Shown here in pieces: positions 45,976 through 55,803 of a stretch of 64,000 bases of DNA. The translations under genes and the position numbers were made by a program. Source of the DNA: Fodinibacter sp963811825 (GTDB taxonomy: Bacteria; Actinomycetota; Actinomycetes; Actinomycetales; Dermatophilaceae); the NCBI GenBank assembly GCA_963811825.1, contig CAWESS010000019.1, forward strand, positions 1-64,000, given 5' to 3'. Below the pieces are notes generated by a model that saw nothing but the letters and a program-made list of their open reading frames with translations, had not been told where the DNA came from and made no database searches. The first letter of the stretch is position 1; each line of letters opens with the position of its first letter.

Positions 45976-47676
45976 TCAGGTGCGGCGGGTGCCGAGGAGG
46001 CGGTGCAGGCGCAGTGCCACCTGCAGCTCGAGCGCCCGGTCCGGCTCCTTCCAGCGGGGACCGAGGACCTCGGTGACCCGGTCGAGACGTTGGTAGAGCG
46101 TGTTGGCGTGGATGTGGAGGACCTCACAGGTGCGGGCATGGTGGCGACCCTGCTCGAGGTAGGTCTCGAGGGTGGCTGCGAGGTCGCGCTGGCGCTCGCT
46201 GTCGTAGGCGATGATCGGGCCGACCGTGGAGTCGATGAAGGTCGCGAGCCCAGCCCGCCCTGAGCTGCTGAACAGGGAGCGGTACAGGCCGAGCTCGTCG
46301 CTGGCGGCGAAGGAGCCGCCGCGGCCGAGGGCCAGCAGCAGGGCCGCGGTCTGCCGCGCCTCCTCGTGGGCAGCGCGCACCCCGCGGGGACCACCCTCGC
46401 CGGCGGCCAGACCGGTCGTGGGGGTCGCCCCCTCCTGACCAGCCAGCCGCGTCACGGCGCCTCGGGCGGCTTCGACGTTCGCGGGCAGGAGGACGACCAC
46501 CTGGCCGGCGTGGGCGGCCGACCACCCGCGCAGCTCGGCCGCCAGTCGGGCGGCGAAGGCGGCGGATGCCGTGGCACCCGCGGGCTCGGAGTCGACGACC
46601 GCCACGGTGGTGACGGCGTGCAGGTCGATGCCGATGGCCCGAGCCCGACGGAGCAGACTCGCCTCGTCGGTGTCGGAGGACAGGAGGGCGTGGACGAACT
46701 CACCCCGCGTGCGCAGCTCGGCCTCGGCGACCGAGCGCTCCGATGCCAGGAGCACGGCCACGGTGGTGGCACCGATCCGCAGGAGCCGCAGGGCCTCGTC
46801 GTCGCCATCGCCGTCGCTCGTCGGCGCGGCGACGAGGTCGCCGCCGTGTCCGCTCGGCAGGTCGACCGGCACGGTGAGCCCGACCTCGGCCGGGGGTGTT
46901 CCCGCCAGGGTCTTGCCGTCCTGGTCGCGGACCTCCACCTCGAGTCCGGCCAACCGCTCGAGCGCGGTCACGACCGCGGCGAGGCCCTCGCCCCGGATGA
47001 CGACCTCGTTGAGGACGTCGCGCAGGTCGCTCGCCCGCTGTCGGCTCTCGCTCACCGCCCGCAGGGTCTCGTTCGCCGACCGCAGCTCGGCGGCCGCGGT
47101 GCGCTCGCGCTCGAACAGGTCGGCCGTGCGCAGGGCGAGCGCCGCGTGGGTGGCCAGTCCTGCGAGGAGCTCGACATCACGGGCGCCGAAGGCCCGTGGC
47201 CGGCGCTCTGCTGCGAGCAGGACCCCGAGGGTCTCGTCGCCGACGACGAGGGGGACCCCGAGGATGCCGCCGAGCTGCTCGCTGAGCGCGGCCTCGTCGA
47301 TGTTCTGCCCGTGGGGAAAGCGGGCGTCCTCCAGGTACCGGTCGCTGGTCAACGGCCGCCCGGTCGCGAGGACCTGGCCTCCCAGACCCTGCCCCGACTC
47401 GAGCTCGATACCTCGCATCGCCGAGCCCATCGCTCCGTCGACGACCTCGATCCGCAACCGGTCGGCGCGCAGCAGCATGATGTACGCGACGTCGACGCCG
47501 AGCAGGCGGCGGGCCTGTCGGGCCACCTCGTCGAGCACCTCGCGGGTGTCGTGGAGCGCCGCGAGCCGGCGAGCCAGGTCGTTGAGGACGGCGAGCTCGT
47601 CGGCGCGACGGCGCAGCCCGGTGACCGATTCTTCGACCTCGTCGTCTGGTGCGCCCACCGCCCCATCTTCACGCAT
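45976..47676 (-). CDS. GAF-domain PucR/CdaR-type transcription regulator
   Basis: A 566-residue regulator. A GAF domain fills about 20-180 (VLDEVARQARRLLGVDVAYIMLL ... GILGVPLVVGDETLGVLLAAERRPRAFGARDVELL), then a linker, and a C-terminal PucR helix-turn-helix (LEQGRHHARTCEVLHIHANTLYQRLDRVTEVLG). It is the last gene behind an MFS transporter and a GlcD-like FAD oxidase, so it probably senses their substrate. Start could be the ATG at 47676 or GTG at 47658, which has GAAGAT six bases upstream. Confidence 0.88.
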   Translation of the reverse strand: MREDGAVGAPDDEVEESVTGLRRRADELAVLNDLARRLAALHDTREVLDEVARQARRLLGVDVAYIMLLRADRLRIEVVDGAMGSAMRGIELESGQGLGGQVLATGRPLTSDRYLEDARFPHGQNIDEAALSEQLGGILGVPLVVGDETLGVLLAAERRPRAFGARDVELLAGLATHAALALRTADLFERERTAAAELRSANETLRAVSESRQRASDLRDVLNEVVIRGEGLAAVVTALERLAGLEVEVRDQDGKTLAGTPPAEVGLTVPVDLPSGHGGDLVAAPTSDGDGDDEALRLLRIGATTVAVLLASERSVAEAELRTRGEFVHALLSSDTDEASLLRRARAIGIDLHAVTTVAVVDSEPAGATASAAFAARLAAELRGWSAAHAGQVVVLLPANVEAARGAVTRLAGQEGATPTTGLAAGEGGPRGVRAAHEEARQTAALLLALGRGGSFAASDELGLYRSLFSSSGRAGLATFIDSTVGPIIAYDSERQRDLAATLETYLEQGRHHARTCEVLHIHANTLYQRLDRVTEVLGPRWKEPDRALELQVALRLHRLLGTRRT

Positions 47677-47693
47677 CGCGCCCTGTCATCGGG

Positions 47694-49116
47694 TCAGACG
47701 ACGACCTTCCCGGGGTTGAGGACGCCGTGGGGGTCGAGGGCGCGGCGGATGGCGCGGTGCATCTCCACGACGGCGGGGGACAGCTCGGCCGCGAGCCCGT
47801 CGCGCTTGAGGAGGCCGACTCCGTGCTCACCGGTCACCGTGCCGCCGCAGGCGAGCGCCTCGCTGATGATCTCGTCGAAGGCAGCCTGGGCTCGCACCCG
47901 CGCGGCCTCGTCACCCGGTGGGGTGATGATGAGCGGGTGGAGGTTGCCGTCTCCGGCGTGCGCGATGTTGGCGATGAGGACGTCGTGCCGCTGCCCGATG
48001 GCCTGCACGCGGGCCAGCATCTCGGGCACCCGTCCCACGGGGACGCAGACGTCCTCGGTGAGCACGGGACCTAGCCGCTCGAGCGCGGGGTAGGCCAGAC
48101 GGCGGGCGGCGAACATCGCGTCGGCCTCAGCGTCGTCCTCCGAGCGGGCGGCCCAGGACGCACCGGCATCCTCGAAGCACGCGAGGACGGCTGCGGCCTC
48201 GGCGACGCCCGCCGCGCCGGGACCGTCGACCCGCGCGAGGAGGATGGCCTCGCAGTCGGCCTCGATCCCGAGGTTCTTCCAGTCGTTGACGGCCGTGAGG
48301 CAGTGGCGGTCGAGGAGCTCGAGGGCCGAGGGGACCACTCCGGACCTTGCGAGCGCCGCGACGGCCTCGCCGGCAGTCACGAGCGAGTCGAAGAACCCGA
48401 CGATCGTCTGCTCGGGCGGGCGGGCCGGTCGCAGCCGCACGGTGACCTCCGTGACCAGGCCCAGGGTGCCCTCGGAGCCGACGAGCAGCGACACGAGGTC
48501 GTAGCCGGCGACGCCCTTGGCGGTCTCGCGACCGACGCGGACGAGCTCACCGGTGCCCGTGACCACCTCGAGGGCGAGGACGTAGTCGCCGGTGACGCCG
48601 TACTTGACGCAGCACACCCCCCCGGCGTTGGTCGCCACGTTGCCGCCGATCGTCGACCACGGCGAGCTCGCCGGGTCCGGCGGGTACCAGAGGCCCTGTT
48701 CGGCGCAGGCGGCTCGCAGGTCGTCGTTGACGACGCCGGGCTGGACCACCGCGAGGCGCTCGACGGGGTCGATCCGCAGGATGGCGGTCATCCGCTCGAA
48801 GCTGATGACGATCCCACCGCTGACCGCGTTGGCTCCGCCCGACAGCCCGGTGCCTGCACCCCGCGACACGACCGGCACGCCGTGGAGGACGCACCAGCGC
48901 ACGATGGTGCGCACCTGCTCGGCGTCGGTGGGCCGCGCCACCGCCAAGCGGCAGGGCCCACGGGGCCCATTCGGCCTCGTCGTGGCTGTAGCGCTCCGTC
49001 GACGCAGGGTCGGTGAGCAGCATCCCGGCGGGAAGCTGGTCAGCCAGGGTGGTGAGGTCGGGGACCACCGCAGGTGACGGGGCGCCCGTGACGGTGGCGA
49101 GGGCCGTCACCGTCAT
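47694..49116 (-). pseudogene. GlcD-like FAD-linked 2-hydroxyacid oxidase, one frameshift
   Basis: An FAD-binding oxidase of the glycolate/D-lactate type, about 473 residues after repair. FAD-binding loops: VSRGAGTGLSGGANAVSGGIVISFERM and GGNVATNAGGVCCVKYGVTGDYVL; C-terminal NIAHAGDGNLHPLI and GTVTGEHGVGLLKR. The first 58 residues (ASTERYSHDEAEWAP) lie in another frame; removing one base at AA 48946-48947 joins them. ATG at 49116 overlaps the MFS stop by four bases. It likely feeds electrons from a 2-hydroxyacid to oxygen or the respiratory chain. Confidence 0.85.
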
Positions 49117-50402
49117 CGCACGGCCTTGATGGGCTTGACGGCGACGGCGCCGAGCATGACGAACACGATGCCCGCGACGAACAGCACGGGGTAGCCACCG
49201 GTGAGGGTCACCAGGCCGGCGGCGATCGACGGGCTCATCGCCTGGGGGAGCGTGGTGGCCAGGCCGAGGATCGCGAGGTCTCGACCGGCGCTGCTCTCCC
49301 CCTGGAGGCGGGCCGGCAGGACCTCGGTCATGAGGGCGAGGTCGATGGAGATGTAGGCCCCGAACCCGAGCCCGAGGAGGAACGCGTAGGCGAGGACGCC
49401 CTGGGTCGTCGGTACGGCCAGCGGGATGGCGAGCGCGACGGACATGACGACCGAGGACCAGACGATGAAGGGCTTGCGACGGCCCACGCGGTCGGAGAGC
49501 CAGCCGCTGACGAGCGCCGAGAGGAGGACGCCGACGAGGAGGACGATGCCCATCGTCGCAGCGAAGGAGTTGGACTCGGCGTCGCTGAGGCCGATGTAGT
49601 CGCGCAGGATGTACAGGCCGTAGGTCTGGGCGCCGTAGAAGCCGATGACCATGAGGAAGCGCGACCCGAACGCCCACGCGAAGTCGGGGTGCTGGCGGGG
49701 GTCGACCCAGAATCCGCGCAGGAAGTCCTTGGCACTCGCCCGCTGCCGGGGCAGGTGCGTGCTCGACTCCTCACGGTTGACGAGGACGAAGCCGCCGATG
49801 ATGACGAGGACGAGCCCCGCGAGGATGGCGAACGGGAGCATGCCCCGTGAGGCCGTGCTGCCGGCGACGATCGCACCCACGGCGTTGCCGATCGTGATGC
49901 CGACGCCGATCATCGCCGAGACGCCGCCGCGGCGGGCAGCGGGGTAGCGGTCAGGGACCAGCGCCGTCGCAGCCGCCTGGATGGCGTTGACGCCGACCTG
50001 GACGACGAGCCAGATGATGGCGACGGTGAGGACCGACTGCGCCATCGGCAGGCCGATGAGGAACCCGCTCGTGAGGAGCGCCCCGCCGACCATCCACGGC
50101 GTGCGGCGTCCGAACCGCGACCGGGTCGTGTCGGACAGGGCCCCGGCGAGGGGCTGGGCGAAGATGTTGGCGATGAAGGCGACCGTGGTGACGATGGCGA
50201 GGTTGCCGATCTTGCTGGCCTCGTCCAGGCCGGCCACGATGTTCGGCAGGAGGATGCCGTTGCCCCCCGAGTTCACGGCGAGGATGGCGACGTAGACCAT
50301 CAGCAGGCCGAACGACATCCTGCGCAGCTTCGGGGGCGCGGCAGTCGGGGCGTCGGCCGCCCCGGTGGGGAGGGCGGGTGCGGGGGTGTCGGTCAGCGCC
50401 AT
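49113..50402 (-). CDS. MFS transporter
   Basis: A 429-residue transporter with 12 hydrophobic helices and the MFS loop motif between helices 2 and 3 (GALSDTTRSRFGRRTPWMVGGAL) and its echo between 8 and 9 (GWLSDRVGRRKPFIVW). AGGAG precedes the ATG. Its place in one operon with a 2-hydroxyacid oxidase and a GAF/PucR regulator suggests uptake of the oxidase substrate, an inference only. Confidence 0.9.
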   Translation of the reverse strand: MALTDTPAPALPTGAADAPTAAPPKLRRMSFGLLMVYVAILAVNSGGNGILLPNIVAGLDEASKIGNLAIVTTVAFIANIFAQPLAGALSDTTRSRFGRRTPWMVGGALLTSGFLIGLPMAQSVLTVAIIWLVVQVGVNAIQAAATALVPDRYPAARRGGVSAMIGVGITIGNAVGAIVAGSTASRGMLPFAILAGLVLVIIGGFVLVNREESSTHLPRQRASAKDFLRGFWVDPRQHPDFAWAFGSRFLMVIGFYGAQTYGLYILRDYIGLSDAESNSFAATMGIVLLVGVLLSALVSGWLSDRVGRRKPFIVWSSVVMSVALAIPLAVPTTQGVLAYAFLLGLGFGAYISIDLALMTEVLPARLQGESSAGRDLAILGLATTLPQAMSPSIAAGLVTLTGGYPVLFVAGIVFVMLGAVAVKPIKAVR

Positions 50403-50562
50403 GGTGGGCTCCTGGCTCGGGGCGGCATCGTCGCCGCTCGGTAGAGACCGACGCTACGTACCCTCGGGCAGTCCGACGACGGAGTTCTTCTCCCTCAGGC
50501 TGCCGCTCCGACAGGTGGAATCTCCACTGGATCGGTCCCGCGGCATCGCTGGGCCAGATCGG

Positions 50563-51144
50563 TCAACGGCGCACGTGATGGCGCAGGTGAAGCACGCGGT
50601 TGCCCTGAATCAGCACGTCGGGGTCCTCGAGCAGGTGCTGTGCGTGCACCGACCCGAAGTAGCGTTTGCCGGACCCGAACACGACGGGTACGACGTCCAT
50701 GCGCACCTCGTCGACCAGCCCGGCCGCAAGCACCTGGCCACCGACGTTGCCAGCGGCGACCTCGACGACGCGGTCACCCGCGAGCTCCTGGGCCTTGGCC
50801 ACTGCTGCCTCGACGCCGTCGACGAAGTGGAACGGCGCCCCGGCATCCCAGCCCTCAGGCTGCGGTCGGTGGGTCACGACGACCACGTGGTCGATCCCGC
50901 TCGGAGGTGTCCCGTCCCAGCCGTCCGTCAGGTCGAAGACGTGGCGGCCGGCGATCGTCACCCCGATCTGGTCCCAGTAGGGCCTGATGTAGTCGTGGGA
51001 CTGCTGCGACACCCGGAGCACGCCGCTCTCGTCCAACGGGACGTCACCGCAGGTCAGCCAGTCGAACAGCGGACCGGGCTGGTCGTTCTCGTCCGCGATG
51101 AAACCGTCCACCGACACCGAGGCGTACATGACCACTTTGCCCAT
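50563..51144 (-). CDS. RibD C-terminal/DHFR-fold reductase family protein
   Basis: A 193-residue protein of the dihydrofolate reductase-like family (YfbR/YwjB-type): VMYASVSVDGFIAD at the start, VTIAGRHVFDLTDGWDG in the middle and VRMDVVPVVFGSGKRYF near the end. GAGGAG precedes the ATG. Substrate unknown; such proteins often are stand-alone NADPH reductases. Confidence 0.87.
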   Translation of the reverse strand: MGKVVMYASVSVDGFIADENDQPGPLFDWLTCGDVPLDESGVLRVSQQSHDYIRPYWDQIGVTIAGRHVFDLTDGWDGTPPSGIDHVVVVTHRPQPEGWDAGAPFHFVDGVEAAVAKAQELAGDRVVEVAAGNVGGQVLAAGLVDEVRMDVVPVVFGSGKRYFGSVHAQHLLEDPDVLIQGNRVLHLRHHVRR

Positions 51145-51175
51145 GGGGTGCTCCTCTGTCCTGGGTCCCCAAAAA

Positions 51176-51937
51176 CTAGCTGCTCTGCGCCACGTACGGC
51201 CTCAAGGCACGGCCGCGGCCCGGCGGAGTCAGCGGATCTGAACTTGGATGCGCTTGGCGGCCAAGTGCGGTGGTCACCGTGAGGACGTCCAGAGCCTCTT
51301 CCCGGCTGTCGGCCTTTGCCCAGATGCTGCTGATGAGGTCCTGCTGTGCGAGCACGGAGTAGCACACCTCGCCTCCGTTGGATGACGTCAGGCACCACGC
51401 GTGGGTAGTGTCCGGCTGCGCGATGTCCTTGGGGAGGGTGACCGCCTTCACCTGGGTGTGTTGCGTCTGCCCGGCGGAGTACTCCGGGCACGTCACCGTC
51501 TTACGGACCTCGGCGACGATGTCCTCGGCCACGCCGTCGGGGTACGCAACGACCGTCTGGTCGACCGTGATGCCCTCGCCCTTCCAGCGTGCGTGGTGGC
51601 CGGTGACCTGTTTGGCCTCCGAAGGAAGGGAGGGGCGGCAGCTCTCGAACCAGTCCCACTTGTCCTCCTCCGGCGCCATGTCGACCTTCATGCCGATCTC
51701 TTCGAAGCCGGAGTCGGGGAGTAGCGCCTTCTTCGTCGCCGAGGAGGCGCGCTTGGTCGCCTCTGCCGACGGGGAGCTCGGAGAGGCGGTCGACGACGCG
51801 CTGGACGCTCCTGCCGAGGACCCGCCCGCCGCGTCGGCGCTCGCCGGGGTGCTGGATCCTCCCGCGCTGCCTTCAGAGCCGCATCCAGCAACGACAACGA
51901 GCGCCAGGACGCCCCCCACCAACCTCAGAACACGCAT
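51176..51937 (-). CDS. secreted lipoprotein of unknown function, 3' end probably frameshifted
   Basis: A lipoprotein: signal VLRLVGGVLALVVVAGC with the lipid Cys near 19, a Ser/Ala/Gly linker of ~40 residues, and a folded part with two Cys pairs possible (SCRPS, TCPEY, WCLTS, VCYSV). AAGGGGGA precedes the ATG at 51937. The last 25 residues are Pro/Arg-rich and out of character. Removing one base at AA 51263-51264 gives a natural end, LAAKRIQVQIR, at TGA 51229-51231. Family not recognised; the domain resembles extracytoplasmic sensor domains of PknH type only loosely. Confidence 0.7.
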   Translation of the reverse strand: MRVLRLVGGVLALVVVAGCGSEGSAGGSSTPASADAAGGSSAGASSASSTASPSSPSAEATKRASSATKKALLPDSGFEEIGMKVDMAPEEDKWDWFESCRPSLPSEAKQVTGHHARWKGEGITVDQTVVAYPDGVAEDIVAEVRKTVTCPEYSAGQTQHTQVKAVTLPKDIAQPDTTHAWCLTSSNGGEVCYSVLAQQDLISSIWAKADSREEALDVLTVTTALGRQAHPSSDPLTPPGRGRALRPYVAQSS

Positions 51938-52085
51938 GTTGGAGTCCCCCTTGACGTGCGACGATGCTCGTGTCCGCACGCTATCCGCTGCTCGAGACGG
52001 ATGGAGCCTGCGCAACAATGAATCAGCTGGCGGCCCGGACCGGCTTCGTCAATCGCTTACCACCGAGGCGGTCGCGCTCACGGCA

Positions 52086-52106
52086 GCGGATGTGGACTGC
52101 ATCCGC
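52086..52106 (-). terminator. small hairpin behind tRNA-Met
   Basis: GCGGATG and CATCCGC enclose seven bases, 15 bases after the tRNA 3' end in its direction of transcription. There is no T-run; a weak terminator candidate. Confidence 0.4.
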
Positions 52107-52120
52107 GGTGCCAGCGATGG

Positions 52121-52194
52121 TGGGGCGTGTCGGGCTTGAACCGACGACCGACGGATTATGAGTCCGCTGCTCTGACCGACTGAGCTAACGCCCC
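52121..52194 (-). tRNA. tRNA-Met (CAT)
   Basis: Cloverleaf of 74 bases: acceptor GGGGCGT with ACGCCCC, D-arm AGCTC...GAGC, anticodon stem GCGGA with TCCGT and loop CTCATAA (anticodon CAT), T-arm with GGTTCAAGCCC. No CCA. The acceptor fits an elongator tRNA-Met; a tRNA-Ile that reads ATA (CAT with modified C) has the same anticodon and cannot be fully excluded. It is not the initiator type, which starts CGCGG and has a first-pair mismatch. Confidence 0.9.
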
Positions 52195-52279
52195 GCGTGC
52201 CCGTGCAGCCTCGCGCCGGGCGCCGTGAGCCTACCGGTGGGCGGCCGGCGCGAACGGAAAGGCCCTGCGCCCACGTGAC

Positions 52280-52303
52280 GTGGGGACACGCGTGTCACCC
52301 CAC
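52280..52303. promoter_or_regulatory. inverted repeat upstream of DUF3145 gene
   Basis: GTGGGG and CCCCAC flank the perfect 12-base palindrome GACACGCGTGTC region with a two-base offset. It lies between the divergent tRNA-Met and the DUF3145 gene. Operator or structured leader; role open. Confidence 0.4.
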
Positions 52304-52476
52304 GAGATTGCTGAGACCACTGGTGTCGCTGGGGTCTGTGGGGCATGATGTGATCCACAACGGCACCGCAGGGTGCCCGCAGAGCACGGCCGCACGGCAC
52401 ACCGGCAGGAACCGTAGGCATTCATCGCGCGCACCGGCGTTGGGGAAGACGTCCCTCGCACGCGAAGGAGGCCAGG

Positions 52477-52992
52477 ATGTCTGTCTCGATGCCGCGCACC
52501 ATGACGCGGGGAGTGGTCTACGTCCACTCGACCCCCAAGGCTCTGTGCCCCCATGTCCTGTGGGCGATCGAGGGTGTCCTCGGAACGCGGGTCACCGTCG
52601 ACTGGACCGACCAGCCGGCCGCCCCCGGTTTGGTGCGCGCCGAGCTCAGCTGGTCCGGCGAGCCCGGCACCGGCGCCCGCATCGCCTCCGCCCTGCGGGG
52701 GTGGGACAAGTTGCGCTACGAGGTGACCGAGGAGCCGAGCCAGGGCTGCGACGGCTCCCGCTGGTCGCACACGCCTCGCCTCGGCATCCACCACACGTGG
52801 ACCTCCGCGAGCGGTGACGCCGTGATCAACGAGGACCGCCTGCGCGAGGTCGTCGTGCTCGCCCAGGGCAGTTCCGAGGCGATGCAGGAGATGATCGAGG
52901 AGCTGCTCGGCACCGACTGGGACGACGAGCTCGAGGTCTTCCGGTATGCCGGTGACGGCGCCCCGGTGCGCTGGCTGCACAAGGTCGGCTGA
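52477..52992 (+). CDS. DUF3145 family protein
   Basis: A 171-residue protein of DUF3145, found almost only in actinobacteria. Typical features are TRGVVYVHSTPKALCPHVLWAIEGVLG at the start, W-x-x-Q-P-A-A-P-G, and a helix QEMIEELLGTDWDDELEVFRYAGDGAPVRWLHKVG at the end. Function unknown. GAAGGAGG precedes the ATG. It is convergent with fabF, sharing a terminator. Confidence 0.94.
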   Translation: MSVSMPRTMTRGVVYVHSTPKALCPHVLWAIEGVLGTRVTVDWTDQPAAPGLVRAELSWSGEPGTGARIASALRGWDKLRYEVTEEPSQGCDGSRWSHTPRLGIHHTWTSASGDAVINEDRLREVVVLAQGSSEAMQEMIEELLGTDWDDELEVFRYAGDGAPVRWLHKVG

Positions 52993-53010
52993 CCGCAGAC
53001 CAGCTCACGC

Positions 53011-53052
53011 ACGACGAAGGCACCCCGGGAGGAAGCGGGGTGCCTTCGTCGT
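53011..53052. terminator. bidirectional terminator between DUF3145 and fabF
   Basis: Sixteen-base perfect arms (53011-53026 and 53037-53052) enclose ten bases. It lies 19 bases after DUF3145 and 32 bases after the fabF stop in the other direction, so it can serve both genes. Confidence 0.9.
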
Positions 53053-53083
53053 GATGCGGAGCGTGAGCGACCTGCGGCTGGGC

Positions 53084-54325
53084 TCAGACGCTCTTGATGA
53101 TGAGCGCCACGTTGTGGCCGCCGAACCCGAACGAGTTGTTGAGCGCAGCGATGTCGCCCTGCGGCAGCGTGCGGTGCTCGCCGCGCACGACGTCGAGGTC
53201 GATGGCCGGGTCGAAGTTCTCGATGTTGATCGCGGCCGGTGCGAGCCGGTGGTGGACCGAGAGCACCGTGAGCAGCCCTTCGAGAGCGCCGGCTGCACCG
53301 AGGAGGTGACCGGTCATCGACTTGGTGGCGCTGACCGGCATCCCATCAGCGGCGGCACCGAAGGCGCGCCGGATGGCGTTGGCCTCCGCGACGTCACCGA
53401 CCGGGGTCGACGTCGCGTGGGCGTTGATGTGGACGATGTCGGCGTCGGTGAGCCCGGCACGCTCGACCGCCTCGCGCATGGCCCGGGACGCGCCGGCTCC
53501 CTCTGGCTCAGGCGCAGTGATGTGGTGGGCGTCGGACGACATGCCGATCGACGCGAACTCCGCGTAGATGCGGGCGCCGCGCGCGACCGCGTGCTCGTAC
53601 TCCTCGAGCACCATGACGCCGGCGCCCTCGCCCATGACGAAGCCGTCGCGGCCGGTGTCGTAGGGGCGTGAGGCCCCGGTGATGTCGTCGTTGCGGGTCG
53701 ACAGCGCCTGCATCTGCGTGAAGCCGGCATAGGGCAGCGGGTGGATCGCGGCCTCGGTGCCACCGGCGACGACCATGTCGGCGCGACCGCCGCGGATCAT
53801 GTCGTAGCCCGTGCCCATCGACTCCGCGCCCGAGGCGCAGGCCGAGACGGTGGTGTGGGCGCCGGCACGCGCGCCGAGCTGCAGCGAGACGTTGCCCGCC
53901 GAGGTGTTGGGCATGAGCATGGGGACCGCCAGCGGGAAGACGCGGCGCACCCCCTTCTCCTTGAGGTTGTCCCACTGGTCGAGCAGCGTCCAGACGCCGC
54001 CGATGCCCGTCCCGATCGCGACGCCGAGGCGCAGCGGATCGATCTCCGGCGACCCGGCATCCTCCATCGCGGCGCGCGCCGCGATGACGGCGTACTGCGC
54101 GCTGGGGTCCATCCGGCGGATCTCGACCTTGGTGAGGACCTCGGACGGCTGCTGCTCGATGGTGCACCCGAAGTGCACTGGCATCTCGTAGCGGTCCAGC
54201 CACTCCTGCGGGAGGGGCTTGGCGCCCGACCGTCCCGCGAGGATGCCGTCCCACGTCTCGGCGATGGTCCCGCCGAGGGGTGTGGTGGCACCGAGTCCGG
54301 TCACGACGACGCGTCGCTCGCTCAT
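53084..54325 (-). CDS. fabF: beta-ketoacyl-ACP synthase II
   Basis: A 413-residue condensing enzyme (KAS II) that elongates acyl-ACP with malonyl-ACP. Catalytic Cys163 in SACASG, His303 in INAHATSTPVGD, His340 in KSMTGHLLGAAG, and the C-terminal NNSFGFGGHN. Start at 54325 has AAGGAG upstream; an upstream in-frame start would add a Pro/Ala stub. Last gene of fabD-fabH-acpP-fabF. Confidence 0.97.
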   Translation of the reverse strand: MSERRVVVTGLGATTPLGGTIAETWDGILAGRSGAKPLPQEWLDRYEMPVHFGCTIEQQPSEVLTKVEIRRMDPSAQYAVIAARAAMEDAGSPEIDPLRLGVAIGTGIGGVWTLLDQWDNLKEKGVRRVFPLAVPMLMPNTSAGNVSLQLGARAGAHTTVSACASGAESMGTGYDMIRGGRADMVVAGGTEAAIHPLPYAGFTQMQALSTRNDDITGASRPYDTGRDGFVMGEGAGVMVLEEYEHAVARGARIYAEFASIGMSSDAHHITAPEPEGAGASRAMREAVERAGLTDADIVHINAHATSTPVGDVAEANAIRRAFGAAADGMPVSATKSMTGHLLGAAGALEGLLTVLSVHHRLAPAAINIENFDPAIDLDVVRGEHRTLPQGDIAALNNSFGFGGHNVALIIKSV

Positions 54326-54450
54326 GAGTCCTGCTGCTCCTTGTGGGATGGGACGGGGGGATGCCGCTGGCTTGGGGTACGCCGTTGGTCCAGTGTCCGC
54401 CACCGCCTCCCTGATGAACAGGGTTGGCGGCGGCGGACCGAGGGTTGAGC

Positions 54451-54699
54451 TCAGGCCTGGTTGGAGGCGATGAAGCTGACGGCGTCGCCGACGGTGGTGA
54501 GGTTCTTGACCTCCTCGTCGGGGATGCGCACCCCGAACTTCTCCTCGGCGTTGACGACGATGGTCATCATCGACAGCGAGTCGATGTCGAGGTCGTCGGT
54601 GAACGACTTGTCCGCGAGGACCTCGGCCGGGTCGAGGCCGGTCTCCTCGTTGACGATCTCGGCCAGTCCGGCGAGGATCTCCTGCTCACTCTGTGCCAT
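54451..54699 (-). CDS. acpP: acyl carrier protein
   Basis: An 82-residue acidic helical protein with the phosphopantetheine site D-I-D-S-L-S (Ser41). GAAGGAG precedes the ATG. It carries the growing acyl chain for the enzymes encoded on both sides. Slightly longer than usual because of an eight-residue N-terminal extension. Confidence 0.97.
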   Translation of the reverse strand: MAQSEQEILAGLAEIVNEETGLDPAEVLADKSFTDDLDIDSLSMMTIVVNAEEKFGVRIPDEEVKNLTTVGDAVSFIASNQA

Positions 54700-54782
54700 G
54701 GCGATGCTCCTTCGTGTGGTGATGCTCTGGTGTGGGTGGGTGTGCTGCTGGCCCGGGTGACCCGTGGGCCCACGGGAACTTG

Positions 54783-55803
54783 TCAGGGGATGACGACGAC
54801 CTGTGCGGCGTAGGTCAACCCGGCGCCGAAGCCGATCTGCAGGGCGAGCCCGCCGCGGGGGATCTCGCCACGCCGCACCATGCGCTCCATGGCGAGTGGC
54901 ACGGATGCCGCGGACGTGTTGCCGGTGTAGGCGATGTCGCGGGCGACGGCGACGTTGTCGGGCAGGTTGAGCTTCTTGGCCATCGCCTCGACGATGCGCA
55001 CGTTGGCCTGGTGCGGCACGAAGGCGTCGAGCTGGTCGACGGTCACCCCGGCCGCGTCCAGAGCGCGCTGGGCAACCGGAGCCATGCCCCAGATCGCCCA
55101 GCGGAAGACGGTCTGTCCCTGCATGCCGATGTGCGGCCAGAGCAGACCCTTGTCGCGGACGTCGATCCAGCTGTCGGTCTGGGAGATGGCCTCCCACTTC
55201 TCGCCGTCCGAGCCCCAGATCGTCGGGCCGATGCCGGGCGTCTCGGAGCGGCTCACGACCGCGGCGCCGGCGCCGTCCCCGAAGATGAACGCGGTGCCGC
55301 GGTCGTCGCGGCTGGTGAAGTCGGAGAGCCGCTCGACGCCGATGACCAGGACGTTCTCGGCCGAACCGCCGCGGACCATGTCGTTGGCCAGGGCGATGCC
55401 GTGGCAGTACCCGGCGCAGGCCGCCGAGATGTCAATGGCCATGCCCTGGGTCCCGAGCCGATCGGCGACCATGGGGGCGGCGCCAGGGGTCTGGTAGGGC
55501 CAGCTGATCGTCGCGAGGAGGATGGCGTCGATGTCCGAGCCCTTGATCCCCGCCATCTCGAGCGCCGGCTCGGCGGCCATGACCGACATGTCGATGACCG
55601 ACTCGCCGTCACCGGCGAAGCGTCGCTCGATGATGCCCGACCGCTCCTGGATCCATTCGTCGGAGGAGTTGATCGCCTCGACGAGCTCGGAGTTCGGCAC
55701 GATCCGGCGGGGGCGGTAGCCGCCGATGCCGGAGATGCGGGCGTGCCCGGTCGATCGGAGCGCCCTGCAGGGCAGAGGCGAAACCCTTGGAGGTGATGCT
55801 CAT
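54783..55803 (-). pseudogene. fabH: beta-ketoacyl-ACP synthase III, one frameshift near the start
   Basis: FabH starts chains by joining an acyl-CoA with malonyl-ACP. Residues from PNSELVEAINSSDEWIQERSGI onward are intact: Cys in ISAACAGYCHGIAL, His in FVPHQANVRI, Asn in AYTGNTSAAS. The first ~20 residues (MSITSKGFASALQ) lie in another frame; removing one base near 55738-55745 joins them through RISGIGGYRPRRIVP to give about 339 residues. As the gene lies in the fab operon and is expected to be needed for growth, sequence error is the best explanation. ATG overlaps the fabD stop by four bases. Confidence 0.93.
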
